DNA of 64,000 bases from Fasciola hepatica (GCA_948099385.1 CANUEZ040000020.1:1488001-1552000), one strand, 5' to 3'. Shown: positions 1 to 10,282, counted from the first letter of the stretch. The notes: a model not told the origin generated them from the sequence alone. Program-made: numbers and translations.

Positions 1-29
1 CGGCCTGCATGAGAGTACACACGTTGAAG

Positions 30-225
30 TGTCAAAATTCAGCTCTTCGAGAAATGCAACCAGTATGTAGGTACAGCGTGCAACAAAGAAGTCTCGATTA
101 TTGTTCATTGCTCGGTGGTTTATAAAGCTTTGTGCACCAATCAGGTTGCTCGATTTGTTATGTGCCAAACAAAAGTCACTTTCTGGCCAATCAGGAAACG
201 TCATTGATGTGGTGAAACAAAAACA
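30..225 (-). repeat. 3' LTR of element A
   Basis: About 196 bp matching 9181-9373 at roughly 86%. On the minus strand it begins TGTTTTTGTTTCAC and ends in CA at position 30. It carries two ATTGG (inverted CCAAT) blocks and a TATAAA at about 107-112, likely the LTR promoter. A polypurine tract lies directly upstream, which fixes the start. Bases 1-29 have no counterpart at the other LTR and are flank. Confidence 0.8.
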
Positions 226-227
226 CA

Positions 228-240
228 TTCTTCCTCTTTT
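228..240 (-). other. Polypurine tract of element A
   Basis: The minus strand reads AAAAGAGGAAGAA two bases before the LTR start. This is the usual position for the plus-strand primer in LTR retrotransposons. Confidence 0.7.
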
Positions 241-241
241 G

Positions 242-2990
242 ATAATCTTGTTCTTGCCTACCGGCTGGTAATTTTGTTCGCTCCGAGTTCTAGGCGGTAA
301 ATGCTTCTGTCCGACGGGTGAATTTATGGTGTTATCTGAATCAGTCTCTATGTCATCGTTTTTGGTTTCCTCGTTCTCTTCTTTGCTATCGCCTCCATTG
401 GTTTTCTCTTCCTCGCCATCGTCTTCTTCGGGTTTTCTCAGATGAACCCTGTTCCTTTTTATCCGACGATCTCCAGAGCGTGTTAGATATGATCTCTTTG
501 CTGTGCGCCATGGCACCTCTCGTTTCGTCCAAGACTTTTCTGTCGGTTCTGTTGGTTGAATCCAGACTGTGTCACTTAGCTCGAGTAGATGCAGCGGTTT
601 GCTGCCTCGATCGTAAAATCTTTTTTTGCGCCGCCATTCGCTTTTTCAGTTTCAATTTGACTGCTGAAGGCGCTACGACATCTGGGTCCAGTAAACCAGC
701 ACAAACTGGCAGGATCGTGCGCGCCGTCTTCCAAATAGACGTTTCGTTGGGCTTGTTCCCATCATCGCCAGAGATATATTTTGAAGCTCAAGCAGAGTGA
801 TAATCCGATCGCTGCCCTCAGACTTGCACTTCTTGAGAACTTTTTTCTCCTGTTTGACAGCGTTCTCTGCTTTGCTGTTGGACGAACTGTGGTAAGGACT
901 GGTGATGTGATGGCTAAACTGCCACATCTCCGAGAAATGCTGAAATTCCATGCTGCGAAACTGAGGACCACTATCGGAAATCACTCGAATCGGGATTCTA
1001 TGTCGTGCGAAATTGGCCCGCAGTTTGTTGGTAATTTCTGCAGTTTTTCTGTCTTCAGAAGGTCGACTTCGAAGAAATCACTAGTAATCAACGGTCACTA
1101 AGTAACTGTCCTTCCCATGGTAAAAGATATCCAACGCATTATTTGCCAAGACCGGTCAGATATTGGGCACATTTCCATCGGTTCTCGCGTTTGTCGCTGA
1201 TCGAAATGTCTGCATGGTTTGCAATTTTCTACCATCTGTTTAATCTGTTCTGCCATACCAGACCAGTAGTATGATTCTCCAGCTCGGGTGATACATCCAT
1301 TGATACCTGCTTGTGAGGGGTGTAACCGACGCAGAGCGTCTTTTCGAAAAGTTTGCGGTACCACCAAACGCTCACCTCGAAAAATCAGTTCATCCTCTGT
1401 TGTTAGCTCATCACGAAACTTGAAATAAGGAAACCCGTTTATCTTCCGGCCAACCTAAAGTGATAATTTCCTTCAGAGATTGCAGACAAGGATCTACCAT
1501 CGTGGCGACCTCGATCTGGGATAATTCAGCTTCCATAACCGCCAATGCAATGTTCACCGTTTCATTTCTACGTTCGTCTTCCGTATTCGGTAGTATGGCC
1601 TGTGAGAGTGTATCACCTACAAACATCTGCTCTCCTTGTTGATAATGAAGTTCGTAGTTATACTTTTGGAGATGTACTAACATCGATTGAAGTCTTGGCA
1701 CTCGATGTAGCGGCTTATCCACGATCATGACCAATGGCTTGTGATCTGAATATATGTACGTAAGTCGCCTCAAAGTGTAATCATTGAACTTCTTCAGAGC
1801 GTACACGATTGCCAGTGGTTCTTTTTCAATTTGCGCATATTTCTGTTCACAACTTGTTAACGTCCTACTACGATAATCAAGCGAGCGCCCATTCTGTAAC
1901 AGAACAGCTCCTAAGCCATGTTGACTGGTATCACATTGTATGCATAGAGGTAAGGTGTGATCATGATATGCTAGGACTGGGTTCTTCACGATAAGCTGTT
2001 TGATGCGGTCAAACGCTAATTGCTGTTCATCTGACCAAATCCACGTTTCTCCTTTATGTGTTAATCAGCGGATCGGTCTCATCGATTCCGCTAACTCTGG
2101 TGGGAATCTGCTCAGATAGTTGATCATCCCGTTAAAACGGGAGACGGCTTTCGTATCGGTTGGCGCCGGCATATGTACAATCGCCCTTACGTTTTCCGGA
2201 TCCGGTTTGATCCCCGCGCTTGTGATAGTGTGGCCGTGGAACTTGAATGCTGTTTGACGAAATGTCAACTTGTCTCGTTTTAGTTTGATTCCGTCTCGGA
2301 TACACCACGGCAGAAAAGAATCAAACCTTCTGTTGTGTTCCTCGATATTTTTCCGAAAATTAGGATATCATCTGCTTCGTAGAATACTCCAGATAAGTCG
2401 TCCGCTGTTGAAAGAATCCTCTTCTGAAACATTTCGCGCAATGCCTTCAGGCCGAGGGGTAGTCGCTTCCAACGGAACCGACCATGCGGTGTGCCAAACG
2501 TGGTCAAATAACTCGACGCTTCATCCAACTCTACATGCCAAAACGCTGAAGCCAGATCAACTTTCGTAAAGCAACGCGCGTTTGATAACTCAGGAAGAAT
2601 AACGTCAAAAACAGGTAACGAAAAGTGCTCTCGCCTGAGTGCTTTGTTTAGTGGTTTGAGATCAATGCAAATGCGAAGTTCCTCGGATGCTTTCGTCACG
2701 ATCACGACTTGACTCACCCGATCTGTCGGTTCTTCAACTCAACCAGGACATCGTTCGAGATGAGAATGTCCAGCTCGCGCTCAAATCGTTCGGTAACTGC
2801 ATATGGAATACGCCTTGCTGGTAGTGCCACAGGTTCTGCGGATTCATATACGTTTAACGCTGCCACTCCCGGACATTTTCCCGGTTTATCACCGAAAACA
2901 GAGGCATATTTTTCTCACTAATATTCGACACTATCAGGTACATGGTGAAAGAATGAATCATAGTGGAATGACACCAAACCCGGATTTCCG
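242..2990 (-). pseudogene. pol pseudogene of element A (protease C-term, RT, RNase H, integrase)
   Basis: Open pieces in order on the minus strand. 2990-2720 is the end of protease and the RT entry segment (LPARRIPYAVTERFEREL). 2717-2280 is RT, with KVDLASAFWHVELDE and a catalytic region written EADDILIFG. 2268-2065 is the RT thumb/connection. 1989-1411 is RNase H (CDTSQHGLGAVLLQ, YSDHKPL). 1367-1098 is the integrase HHCC finger (CKPCRHF). 984-673 is the integrase core end (DSGPQF, then SPYHSSSNSKAE). The integrase tail continues to about 420 with KRNRVHLRK, followed by an acidic stretch. Frame changes between pieces and internal stops show decay. Copying RNA to DNA and integrating it would be the ancestral role; this copy cannot do it. 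Confidence 0.85.
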
Positions 2991-3278
2991 ATAGGTTCAC
3001 ATCCGAGGATGGAAACATAACCCTGGTAGACTACAACAAAGTTGTGTGATGGTTTTGTTTTCTGTCCACTGTTGTCTTGAGGAAACATTTTGATGCGAAA
3101 TGGTTGCGCTTCTTGCAGTTACAACATGTTTTCCTCAGGCCGGACAATTGTCTCTCCCCATGAAGTGTAGTCTGCCACAAAACTGACATTCCGTGTTTGG
3201 CACTGTGCGTATCTCTGATGTTATTTTGTACAGACCATGTGATTCTGATGCACTCATCGTCTCCATGCGTTGTTCGGC
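2991..3278 (-). pseudogene. C-terminal Gag of element A with two CCHC zinc knuckles
   Basis: The minus-strand frame contains a first knuckle, CQFCGRLHFMGRDNCPA, at about 3190-3140. A second, CCNCKKRNHFASKC, lies just downstream at about 3123-3082. They are separated by an in-frame TGA. Paired knuckles of this spacing are typical of Mag-like Gag, where they bind genomic RNA. The frame is cut at 3278 by the 5' LTR of element B and resumes, in the same register, at 8602. It is therefore the 3' half of the gag gene whose 5' half is 8602-9013. Confidence 0.8.
3274..3278. other. Left target-site duplication of element B
   Basis: TCGGC precedes the 5' LTR of B and ACGGC follows the 3' LTR at 8601-8605. 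So CGGC is a perfect 4 bp repeat, or a 5 bp duplication with one change. Dropping one copy rejoins the Gag frame of element A exactly, which independently confirms the insertion point. Confidence 0.85.
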
Positions 3279-3550
3279 TGTAGTACTACCGATACAACAC
3301 ACGATTACAATGACTAACAAATTTGTTTACTTGGACAACTGCTGAATTTTGTGGCGCCATTTGCTCCGCCTGTGTACACCGCCTGCACGCAGTTGCGCTC
3401 CTCCAATACACACGTTGTCCCACTCCAGCGTTTTGAGTTCTGCTCTTTTGCGCGCTGCCGAGTATATTCGCTAACGGGTCACGAACCGAGGACCAGGGGC
3501 TATAGACTCTATACGGGAGTAGGTCCTGACTTAACTTAGGAGAATCCTAA
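3279..3550 (+). repeat. 5' LTR of element B
   Basis: 272 bp beginning TGTAGTACTACC and ending AATCCTAA. It matches 8329-8600 except for four transitions (two in the first twelve bases, one at about 3340, one at about 3543). A TATA-like GAGTATATTC lies at about 3470. Low divergence implies a recent insertion relative to element A. Confidence 0.92.
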
Positions 3551-3552
3551 GC

Positions 3553-3570
3553 TGGTGAGCACGAACAACA
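3553..3570 (+). other. Putative primer binding site of element B
   Basis: TGGTGAGCACGAAC starts two bases after the 5' LTR. TGG is the complement of a tRNA CCA end. The first six bases agree with what I recall of the tRNA-Trp primer site of CsRn1; beyond that the match is weak, so the tRNA identity is uncertain. Confidence 0.5.
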
Positions 3571-3773
3571 CATTCATTCCACCAAGGACACTCGTAAGTC
3601 CTCCAATCACATCTATTCGTTTACACATACACTTTTTCCGACATATAAACGATAAATCCCGATTTCTACTACCATATTTCTTTTATATTTCCCTCATATC
3701 GATATTATAAGTGTTTCACGGCTGCTCACTTGATCTTTATATATCATTTTACATTCGATATACCATTGCACTT

Positions 3774-4579
3774 ATGGCTAGAAACGAACGCAAGCCTGAT
3801 CCGGAACCGTCCGTTTTGACAGTCTCCCTAGCCGTCCCTGAGTTTTTTATTGATGACCCTCAACTCTGGTTTCATATGTTAGAGGCAGAGTTTGGATTAC
3901 ACAGAATCACAAGCGAACGTACCCATTACTTGTGGACTATCGGTCGCCTTCCTTGTGACGTTGCTACCCAGATACGCGACGTAATATCCAATAACTATTC
4001 TTACACAGCCGTGAAAAACGCGGTAATCTCCTGTCTTTTGCCGTAAGAATCGTCCAGACTGAAACGGCTGATCCAAGGGACAGAGTTAGGTGGTAAGAAG
4101 CCCTGTGCATTACTGAGAGCAATGCAGCAGCTGGTAGGGCAACTTTTAGAGGAAAAAGTCCCTAAAGAGTTGTGGGTACAGCATTTATCACCCAATATTC
4201 AAGCACTGCTCGATGTTTCTAGCCATCTTAAACTCACAGAAGCGGCAAAACTAGCGGACGGTATTATGGAACGTTACCATCCACAAACTCGAGCAGCCCC
4301 CAGACCACCGCTCCCACCGTAGGAACACCCTCCGAGGACACTCTGATAGCTGTTTTCGAGCAGGCTTTTAGACGTTTTTCCACTCCTAGTTGTCCTCACT
4401 GTAGAAACCATAAATCTTATCACAACTCTGACCGACTTGAACGTCCCAGAAGCCCTTCCCCTGACCGCCCCGTTAGCCCATCTCGATCAACATACTTTCG
4501 ATATCACAAACGGTTTGGGGAGAAGGTCCAGCGCTGCAAAGCCGGTCGCATCTTCCCAGGTGCCAAACAGGGAAACTAA
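3774..4579 (+). pseudogene. gag pseudogene of element B
   Basis: Gag would form the capsid and package element RNA. I chose the ATG at 3774 because the family homology begins just after it; an upstream in-frame ATG at 3711 adds only unrelated residues. The N-terminal capsid region reads DDPQLWFHMLEAEF, followed by a conserved RDVI block. An in-frame TAA at 4044-4046 interrupts the protein, which then continues in the same frame with ALLRAMQQL to 4322. A frame change near 4319 leads into the C-terminal part, ending with TAA at 4577. That part contains YHKRFGEKVQRC, the remains of the CHCC finger typical of CsRn1/Kabuki Gag; the first cysteine position reads Y or F here. Confidence 0.82.
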
Positions 4580-4620
4580 TATCCCGACGCGTTCCGACGA
4601 CTAACGCGGTCGGCAGCCAT

Positions 4621-4920
4621 AACAGCAGTCGTCTGTTGCATGTTCTAGATTTAGTTTCCAATAACCTGTTCCTAACTGACACCGGTGCAGCAGTTAGTGT
4701 CACTCCAAAGGAAGCAGGTGATGCAACGATCCCAACAATCCAACAAATCTGTGCTGCAAACGGCACTCCTATTGCTACTTACGGCCGTAAGTCACTCACG
4801 CTCAACTGAGGTCTACGTCGCACCTTCCGCTGGGTGTTTATAGTAGCAGACGTCCCCTATCCCATACTAGGTAGAGCTTTCCTGGGCCATTTCGACCTCC
4901 TGGTCGATGCACGATGCCGG
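4621..4920 (+). pseudogene. Aspartic protease region of element B pol
   Basis: The active-site motif is LTDTGAAVSVTP, with the catalytic DTG at 4678-4686. The C-terminal ILGRAFLGHFDLLVD corresponds to the ILG motif of retropepsins. The two parts are in the same frame but separated by a TGA at 4807-4809, so the enzyme cannot be made whole. Retropepsins cut the Gag-Pol polyprotein. It lies in a different frame from Gag, as expected from an indel or an ancestral frameshift between gag and pol. Confidence 0.8.
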
Positions 4921-6423
4921 AGAGTTGCCGACCGACAGACTTCTCTTTCCGTAACCGGTCCGTATTCCTCCGCGAATCACATCACGCCCTTATACATCGA
5001 ACCCCAGGCCGAACAACCCTACGCAGACCTCCTTTCAGCTTACCCGGCAATGCTAAGACAATCTGGCTCCCTTCCTGCGGTGACCACCAACGTCACCCAC
5101 CATATTGTCACTGAAGGACCCCCAGCATTTAGCCGACCACGTCGCTTGGCACTGGACAAGCTCCGCGTAGCACAGGTTGAGTTCGAACACATGCTAGAAT
5201 TAGGCATAATATGCCCGTCCAGTAGCCCTTGGGCCTCGCCTCTTCACATGGTTCCTAAACTTAATGGCGACTGGCGCCCCTGCGGCGACTATAGAACTCT
5301 CAACCAGGCTATTACCCCAGAAAGGTACCCCATTCCACATATCCAAGATCTTGCTTCTTCCCTATCTGGTTGTTCTGTTTCCAGCCGAATCGACCTCGTC
5401 AGAGCCTACCACCAAATCCCGGTAGCTGAGGCTGACATCCCTAAAACCTCTGTCACAACTCCATTCGGACTATTCGAGTTTTTGCGCATGTCGTTTGGGC
5501 TCACCAATGCAGCCCAAACCTTTCAAAGGTTTATGCATGAAGCAACACGCGGTTTGAAGAATGTCTACGTGTGCTTAGACGATATTTTGGTGGCGAGTTC
5601 TTCAGAAAAAGAGCATATGGCACACCTGCGCGCCCTTTTTGAGCGCCTTAGCCAACGCGGTGTAACCATTAATCCTACCAAATGCGAATTAGGTAGGACA
5701 ACCACCACATTCCCAGGTCACGAAATCTCAGCCTCGGGCATACAGCCCCTGCCTGACAAGGTGGCGGCAATTCGCGACTATCGCTCTTACCGGCAGTTGC
5801 GCCAATTTTCTGGCTTGGTTAACTTTCATCGCCGGTTTATCCCACACCGCGCCGAAATAATGCAGCCTCTAACAGACCTTTTAAGTGGAGGTAAGCGGAA
5901 ATTCATTTTTCCCGACACGGCGCAGGCAGCGTTTACTTTAATCAAGGAAGCTATCTCCAACGTAGCACTCCTTTCACATCCCGATCCTTCTGCTCCTCTG
6001 GCATTAGAGACAGATGCTCCGGACACGGCTGTTGGAGCAGTAATGCAGCAATTCGTCATCAATTCATGGCAACCAATAGTTTTCTTCTCCAAGCGTCTCC
6101 AGCCTGCGGAATCCCGATATAGTACGTTCAGCAGAGAACTACTGGCAATCTATTTGGGTATCCGACACTTCCGCACACACTCAAGGGCCAAACGTTCACA
6201 GTGTCCATAGATCATAAACCACTAGTGTACGCTCTCCAGTCAGCTTCTGATCGATATTCGCCACTTAGACTATGTTTCGCAGTTTACTACGGACATTCGA
6301 CACGTCTCTGGGGCACACAATTCCGTAGCAGACGCACTCTCACGCGTCCACAATACCGACGACCCACTACCCATGGGCATAGACCTAGAAGCGATCGCCG
6401 CAGCCCAAACAACAGATCTTTAG
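4921..6423 (+). pseudogene. Reverse transcriptase and RNase H of element B pol
   Basis: One frame is open from 4810 to 6210. It holds the RT fingers (SSPWASPLHMVPK), motif A (RIDLVRAYHQIPV), FGLTNAAQTFQRFM, and the catalytic box VCLDDILVA at about 5570-5600 (the family usually has YLDD or YIDD). Next come the thumb (GHEISASGIQPLPDK) and RNase H (ALETDAPDTAVGAVM). Two frame changes, near 6185 and 6258, break the RNase H. SIDHKPLVYAL is in one frame and HVSGAHNSVADALSRV in the next. A TAG at 6421 ends this part in frame with the integrase. The motif order and spacing are those of Ty3/gypsy. Confidence 0.9.
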
Positions 6424-7747
6424 GTCGAGCAGCTCAGAAACAGCAGCTTCCTGCATCTAGTGCCTGTGACTCTTCCAACTTCAGACGTAACTATTATTTG
6501 CGATATGTCACGGGGTCGACCCCGACCACTAGTTCCTGCCAGTTTTCGCCGGCAGGTTTTTATCATCCTCCACAACTTGTCGCATCCTGGTGTAACCGCC
6601 TCAGTGAAACTAGTCACCGAGCGATTCGTCTGGCCTTGCGTTAAACGTGACGTACGTCTTTGGGCCCGCGCTTGTCTTCAATGCCAACGCGTTAAAATAC
6701 ATCGTCACACTAAATCTACATAAGGCACATTCTGTGAGCCGGACGCACGCTTTCACCATGTGCATGTGGATCTCGTGGAGTCCCTTCCATTATCCAACGG
6801 CTGCGTCTACATCCTCACTTGTGTAGATCGTTTCACTCGTTGGCTACAGGCCATACTTATTCCCCTTCTTACCTCAGAGGAAGCTGCAAAAGCGTTGCTA
6901 ACTGGTTAGGTAAGTCAGTTCGGTTCCCCCTCCATCGTGACCACTGACCGCGGTTCTCATTTTGACGGTGCCCTCCACGAGCTACTGAACGCATCCGGTT
7001 GCAGACACAACGAGACGACGGCCTATCATCCTCAGGCTAATGGCATGGTGGAGCGATTCTATCGCCAGCTGAAAGCTGCTCTTCGAGCTCGTGATAATCC
7101 TTTATGGAGTGAAGTTTTACCGATCGTTCTCTTAGGACTGCGTAACACCGTTAAAGCTGACATGGGTGTTAAGGCGGCTGAACTGGTTTACAGTTGCACA
7201 TTACAACTTCTATGTGAGTTGATTTCTCCATTGCCACCTGTGAGTCTTAATTAAGGTGATTACGCAAAACGGTTGTCACGAAATGCAGGTGATAAAGCCC
7301 ACTCCGCCACGCGAACAAACTCTCAGCACCTACATACCTACCGCTCTAGCGGCCGCCAGCCATGTGTTTATTCGAGTGGATGCAGTGCGATCACCACCAC
7401 AAGCGGCTTACGCTGGCCCGTTCCGCGTCGTCCAGCGAAAGGAAAAGAACTACGTAGTAGACGTCAAAGGCAGGAAAGAGACCATCAGCATAGACCACCT
7501 TAAACCAGCCTTCATCGAGGTAAAACCTACCCTGAACAACCCGCCCAATGTCCCCACCTGCTCACAACCTTCGGTCAGTCGTCCTGAGGTGGCGCCTGTT
7601 ACTCCCACTAACGACTCCCCATTACCTGTTGCAACACCAAACTCCACGGAAGACACAGCTACACCCGTCAACAGGAGGAATCAACGCGGCCGCGAGCTGC
7701 GACAATCAATGAGGTTTTCTGAACATGTAACAGTTGTATATATTTAA
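6424..7747 (+). pseudogene. Integrase of element B pol
   Basis: The HHCC finger is HNLSHPGVTASVK...CLQCQRVK at about 6570-6700. The DDE core has D in HVHVDLVESLP (about 6766), D in TTDRGSHFD (about 6943) and E in NGMVERFY (about 7048). The C-terminal domain has AYAGPFRVVQR, a GPY/F motif, then ISIDHLKPAF. Disruptions are TAA at 6721-6723, TAG at 6907-6909 (probably from a TGG codon), TAA at 7252-7254 and a frame change near 7285. The final TAA at 7745-7747 is the likely authentic end of pol. Integrase would insert element DNA into the host genome; this copy is dead. Confidence 0.88.
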
Positions 7748-8310
7748 GTTTACTCTTCATATTCCACTTGTACATATTTTTATCATGCGTGAATGCACGA
7801 CCACGTGCTTATCACGACAAGGGTAGTGGCAGCCTGTTTTCCGCGCCGGTATGTCCCCCTCAGTCGAATATCCGTCAGCGCCCCGAGGCGCAGCTTCCTT
7901 GTGTTTCTTGCCTTCGAGCTCGTCCCGTCAGACAGAACCATATGGAATTCCAGGATCTCGCATGGCTCAAACACAACGCTCATTGGATCGCGACTGGGCT
8001 CATGTGACGCCGGACGCTGGCTCGTTTACGAAGACAATAACAATTACAGACAAACGGAACTTCGGGATATGCCGACAACGACAAACCCCACAACACAATC
8101 ACCACTTCCAATTCACAAGCATGATCTACCCCGATCGGAAGAAGTGTTAAAGAGGACGCAATTTTGCGATCGACGCACAGCGACCAGTGTGAGTCATGGA
8201 GAACGGCTTGCGCTGGCTTCGTTGTGTTCGATCGCGGCGGGAGGCATGGAAAACGTCTTTCGCCACCGAAGCCGACGTCCCATCACGGGTCGAAGCCCAG
8301 CTGCGTCGGC
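7748..8310 (+). other. Long 3' region of element B with an unassigned 174-residue ORF
   Basis: About 560 bp between the end of pol and the polypurine tract. An open frame of 174 codons (7793-8317) runs almost to the 3' LTR. It has no signal peptide, membrane segment or motif that I recognise, and CsRn1-type elements are not known to me to have a third gene. The region may simply be untranslated. Confidence 0.4.
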
Positions 8311-8328
8311 CTTCTAGGAGGAGACCCC
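8311..8328 (+). other. Polypurine tract of element B
   Basis: The purine run AGGAGGAGA followed by CCCC abuts the TG of the 3' LTR at 8329. Position and composition fit a plus-strand primer. Confidence 0.6.
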
Positions 8329-8600
8329 TGTAGTGCTGCCGATACAACACACGATTACAATGACTAACAAATTTGTTTACTTGGACAATTGCTGAATTTT
8401 GTGGCGCCATTTGCTCCGCCTGTGTACACCGCCTGCACGCAGTTGCGCTCCTCCAATACACACGTTGTCCCACTCCAGCGTTTTGAGTTCTGCTCTTTTG
8501 CGCGCTGCCGAGTATATTCGCTAACGGGTCACGAACCGAGGACCAGGGGCTATAGACTCTATACGGGAGTAGGTCCTGACTTAACTTAGGAAAATCCTAA
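8329..8600 (+). repeat. 3' LTR of element B
   Basis: Matches 3279-3550 in 268 of 272 positions. It is followed directly by the target duplication and by gag of element A on the other strand. Confidence 0.92.
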
Positions 8601-8601
8601 A

Positions 8602-9013
8602 CGGCTGCTTCGACACCTCGGCAGATGTCGACGCAGTGTTGGAGTGATAATTTTAGAATCTTCAACAACCTTTCAATCATCGTGAGATCGTGTAATCCCA
8701 TCAGTATCCGATCCCGCACGAGGCCCTCTTCTAGGCAGGTGCAAAAATTGCATGGTCGTGCCAGTGCTCTTACCGTTGCCAAAAAATAGTCGAATGATTC
8801 GTCAGGCTTCTGTGTTCTTTGGTTAAAAACAAAACCCTCATATGTTTCGTTGCACTCCCCAAGACAATGTCGCTCGAGTTTAAGCATAACCGTCATCCAC
8901 TCACCACTGTCCTCATCGGAATTATATGAAAAACAAGTGATGATGCGAAGCACCACCGGTCCAATAGTGTGACGAGATAACGAAAGCTGCATAGCCTTCG
9001 ATTCGTACTCCAT
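8602..9013 (-). pseudogene. N-terminal and central Gag of element A
   Basis: A 137-codon stretch on the minus strand with the Ty3-type Gag signature ERHCLGECNETYEGFVFN, then QKPDESFDYFLATVRALA and VRDRILMGL. This is the retrotransposon Gag fold that assembles the particle. It stops only because the 3' LTR of element B begins at 8600. Its last codons (GVEAA) join those at 3278 (EQRMETM) in frame once the duplicated bases are removed. A homologous Gag fragment lies at 63440-63553. Confidence 0.85.
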
Positions 9014-9159
9014 CTCCGACAGTGTCCGGAAATCTTCATACTGCGTTCGTCACAGCCTCCAGGTGTCAGCCAATCGACCCATGTCATCCATCACCAAGTG
9101 CGCCGGTAGGTAGATCTGCATGCGATTGTGCGTTCGTGTCTCCGATATCGACATTTTTA

Positions 9160-9177
9160 CATCAGTTTCCGCTGCCA
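9160..9177 (-). other. Putative primer binding site of element A
   Basis: The minus strand reads TGGCAGCGGAAAC three bases after the end of the 5' LTR. TGG fits a tRNA CCA end; I do not assign the tRNA. Confidence 0.45.
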
Positions 9178-9180
9178 CCG

Positions 9181-9373
9181 TGTCAAACGTCAGTTCTTCG
9201 GGAAATGCAATCAGTATATTGTTACAGCGTGCAACAAGGAAATCTCGATTATTGTCCATTATTCGGTGGTTTATAAAGCCTTTTGCGCCAATCATATTAC
9301 TCGATTGCAATGTGCCAAACAAAAGTCACTTTCTGACCAATCAGGAACGCCATCGATGTGGTAAAACAAAACA
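9181..9373 (-). repeat. 5' LTR of element A
   Basis: 193 bp, minus strand TGTTTTGTTTTACCAC to ...GACA. It is paired with 30-225. It keeps the ATTGG blocks and TTTATAAA. Being the outer end of A, it borders unrelated LINE sequence to the right. Confidence 0.8.
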
Positions 9374-9449
9374 TCCAGCACATAAGGGAGCCAAGATTCA
9401 GAGGCTGATGAGGCTTTGAAAAATGTGAGTTACAAGATAGGTTCAGTAT

Positions 9450-10079
9450 AGTTTAGTTTATTCAACCATTAACCTCGCAATTCTGTGCTCTGGTTTCGGT
9501 TGCCACCTTCCGGCATCGTCCAGTAAACGGCAAAAAGAATATAAGCATAAAATGAAAGATCCAGAAAAATCAAAGTAATAAGCGGAAATCAAGAGGATAA
9601 GGAGAGTCCGAATGTAGTTACGCCACTGGCCGCGACACCTAGCCCTATCACCTAACGTTTCTAACCATTTGGTAAATGGGTAACGTGGACCCCAACCTGG
9701 AAGTCTAACACGTCCTACGTGGCCAAGTCCACTGGTCAAGGCTTTCATACCTTGACATGGACTGACCAACTCGACTTACCTTCCGATCACTACCTGCCTC
9801 ATAGAACAGCGTACGCCGGGGAAGTCTATCGGTGAGTATGCGTAACACATGCCCCAACCACCTAAACCTGTTTGGATTCAGTACTGCATCCAGAGACTCA
9901 CCTCTGGTTCCCAACATCTTACGCCCAACTTCAGTATTGCTGATCCGGTGTTCCCACCATACTCGGGGAATGCTACGGAGAAATCGGTGCTCAAACACCA
10001 ACAGTTTTCGCCTATCTTCTACTCATAATGACCATGTCTTTGAGCCCTATAGAAGAACGGACCTAACTGCCGCATTGTA
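9450..10079 (-). pseudogene. 3' fragment of an APE-type (RTE-like) LINE
   Basis: The minus frames carry the C-terminal part of the same LINE type as 15721-19555. First VFEHRFLRSIPRVWW and NRFRWLGHVLRI, then after a frame change RLPGWGPRYPFTKWLETL and QWRNYI near the end. Upstream, a weaker VRSVLLY-like stretch reaches the left inverted repeat at 10080. Only the final quarter of the protein remains and it is broken, so it is a dead 5'-truncated or interrupted copy. Confidence 0.75.
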
Positions 10080-10282
10080 CAGTGTGTTCTTTGGGAACGG
10101 TTACATCCCTGGAGCTTCGAATTTCTAATACTAATACTGAAAACAGTGGCAAAAGTTGGATTTCGACTCTTTCGGAATTCCGCGAGGGAAACTGCACGGC
10201 ACTCTCCGCCTAAGAAATCGGTGAACGGTATCGGAATTTGCAAATTATACATTCGAAGGTGCTTTTTTAACCTCTAAGTGAT
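10080..10282 (+). repeat. Left terminal inverted repeat
   Basis: Starts CAGTGTGTTCTTTGGGAACG. It contains CTAATACTAATACTGAAAAC and AAGAAATCGGTGAACG, both found reversed in 12622-12804. Confidence 0.75.

Larger units (their letters stand above)
3279..8600 (+). mobile_element. CsRn1/Kabuki-like Ty3/gypsy LTR retrotransposon (element B), nested in element A
   Basis: A complete 5.3 kb provirus-like insertion: 272 bp LTRs at 3279-3550 and 8329-8600 differing at 4 sites, a primer site after the 5' LTR, gag (3774 on), protease, RT, RNase H, integrase ending at 7747, and a polypurine run before the 3' LTR. The Gag sequence and its single CHCC-like finger resemble the CsRn1 (Clonorchis), PwRn1 and Kabuki group. 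The interior has at least six in-frame stops and about five frame changes, so it encodes no working protein set. It lies in the opposite orientation to element A. Confidence 0.92.
30..9373 (-). mobile_element. Mag-like Ty3/gypsy LTR retrotransposon (element A), decayed, split by element B
   Basis: An old Ty3/gypsy element read on the minus strand: 5' LTR 9181-9373, gag from about 9013, then pol down to the 3' LTR at 30-225. Order is Gag with two CCHC knuckles, protease region, RT, RNase H, integrase, as usual for Ty3/gypsy. The RT reads most like the Mag/SURL lineage (phrase TTFGTPHGRFRW and an ADD catalytic core). Element B (3279-8600) interrupts gag; removing B and one copy of its target duplication leaves about 4.0 kb. 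Several stops and frameshifts make it non-functional. The two LTRs differ at about 27 of 195 sites by hand, consistent with great age. I saw no clear target duplication around A itself. Lineage assignment is inference. Confidence 0.85.

Noticed and set aside
1..240. Apparent second element in tandem, because it repeats 9181-9373
   Set aside because: A polypurine tract at 228-240 and matching TG...CA ends show it is simply the 3' LTR of the same element.
9050..9322. 90-codon minus ORF first taken as the start of Gag or a third gene
   Set aside because: It lies mostly inside the 5' LTR of element A (9181-9373) and has the same counterpart in the 3' LTR, so it is a chance frame in the LTR.
9400..9425. 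Possible hammerhead core (CTGATGAGGCTTTGAAAA)
   Set aside because: The second box lacks the required CGAAA context and no flanking stems pair.
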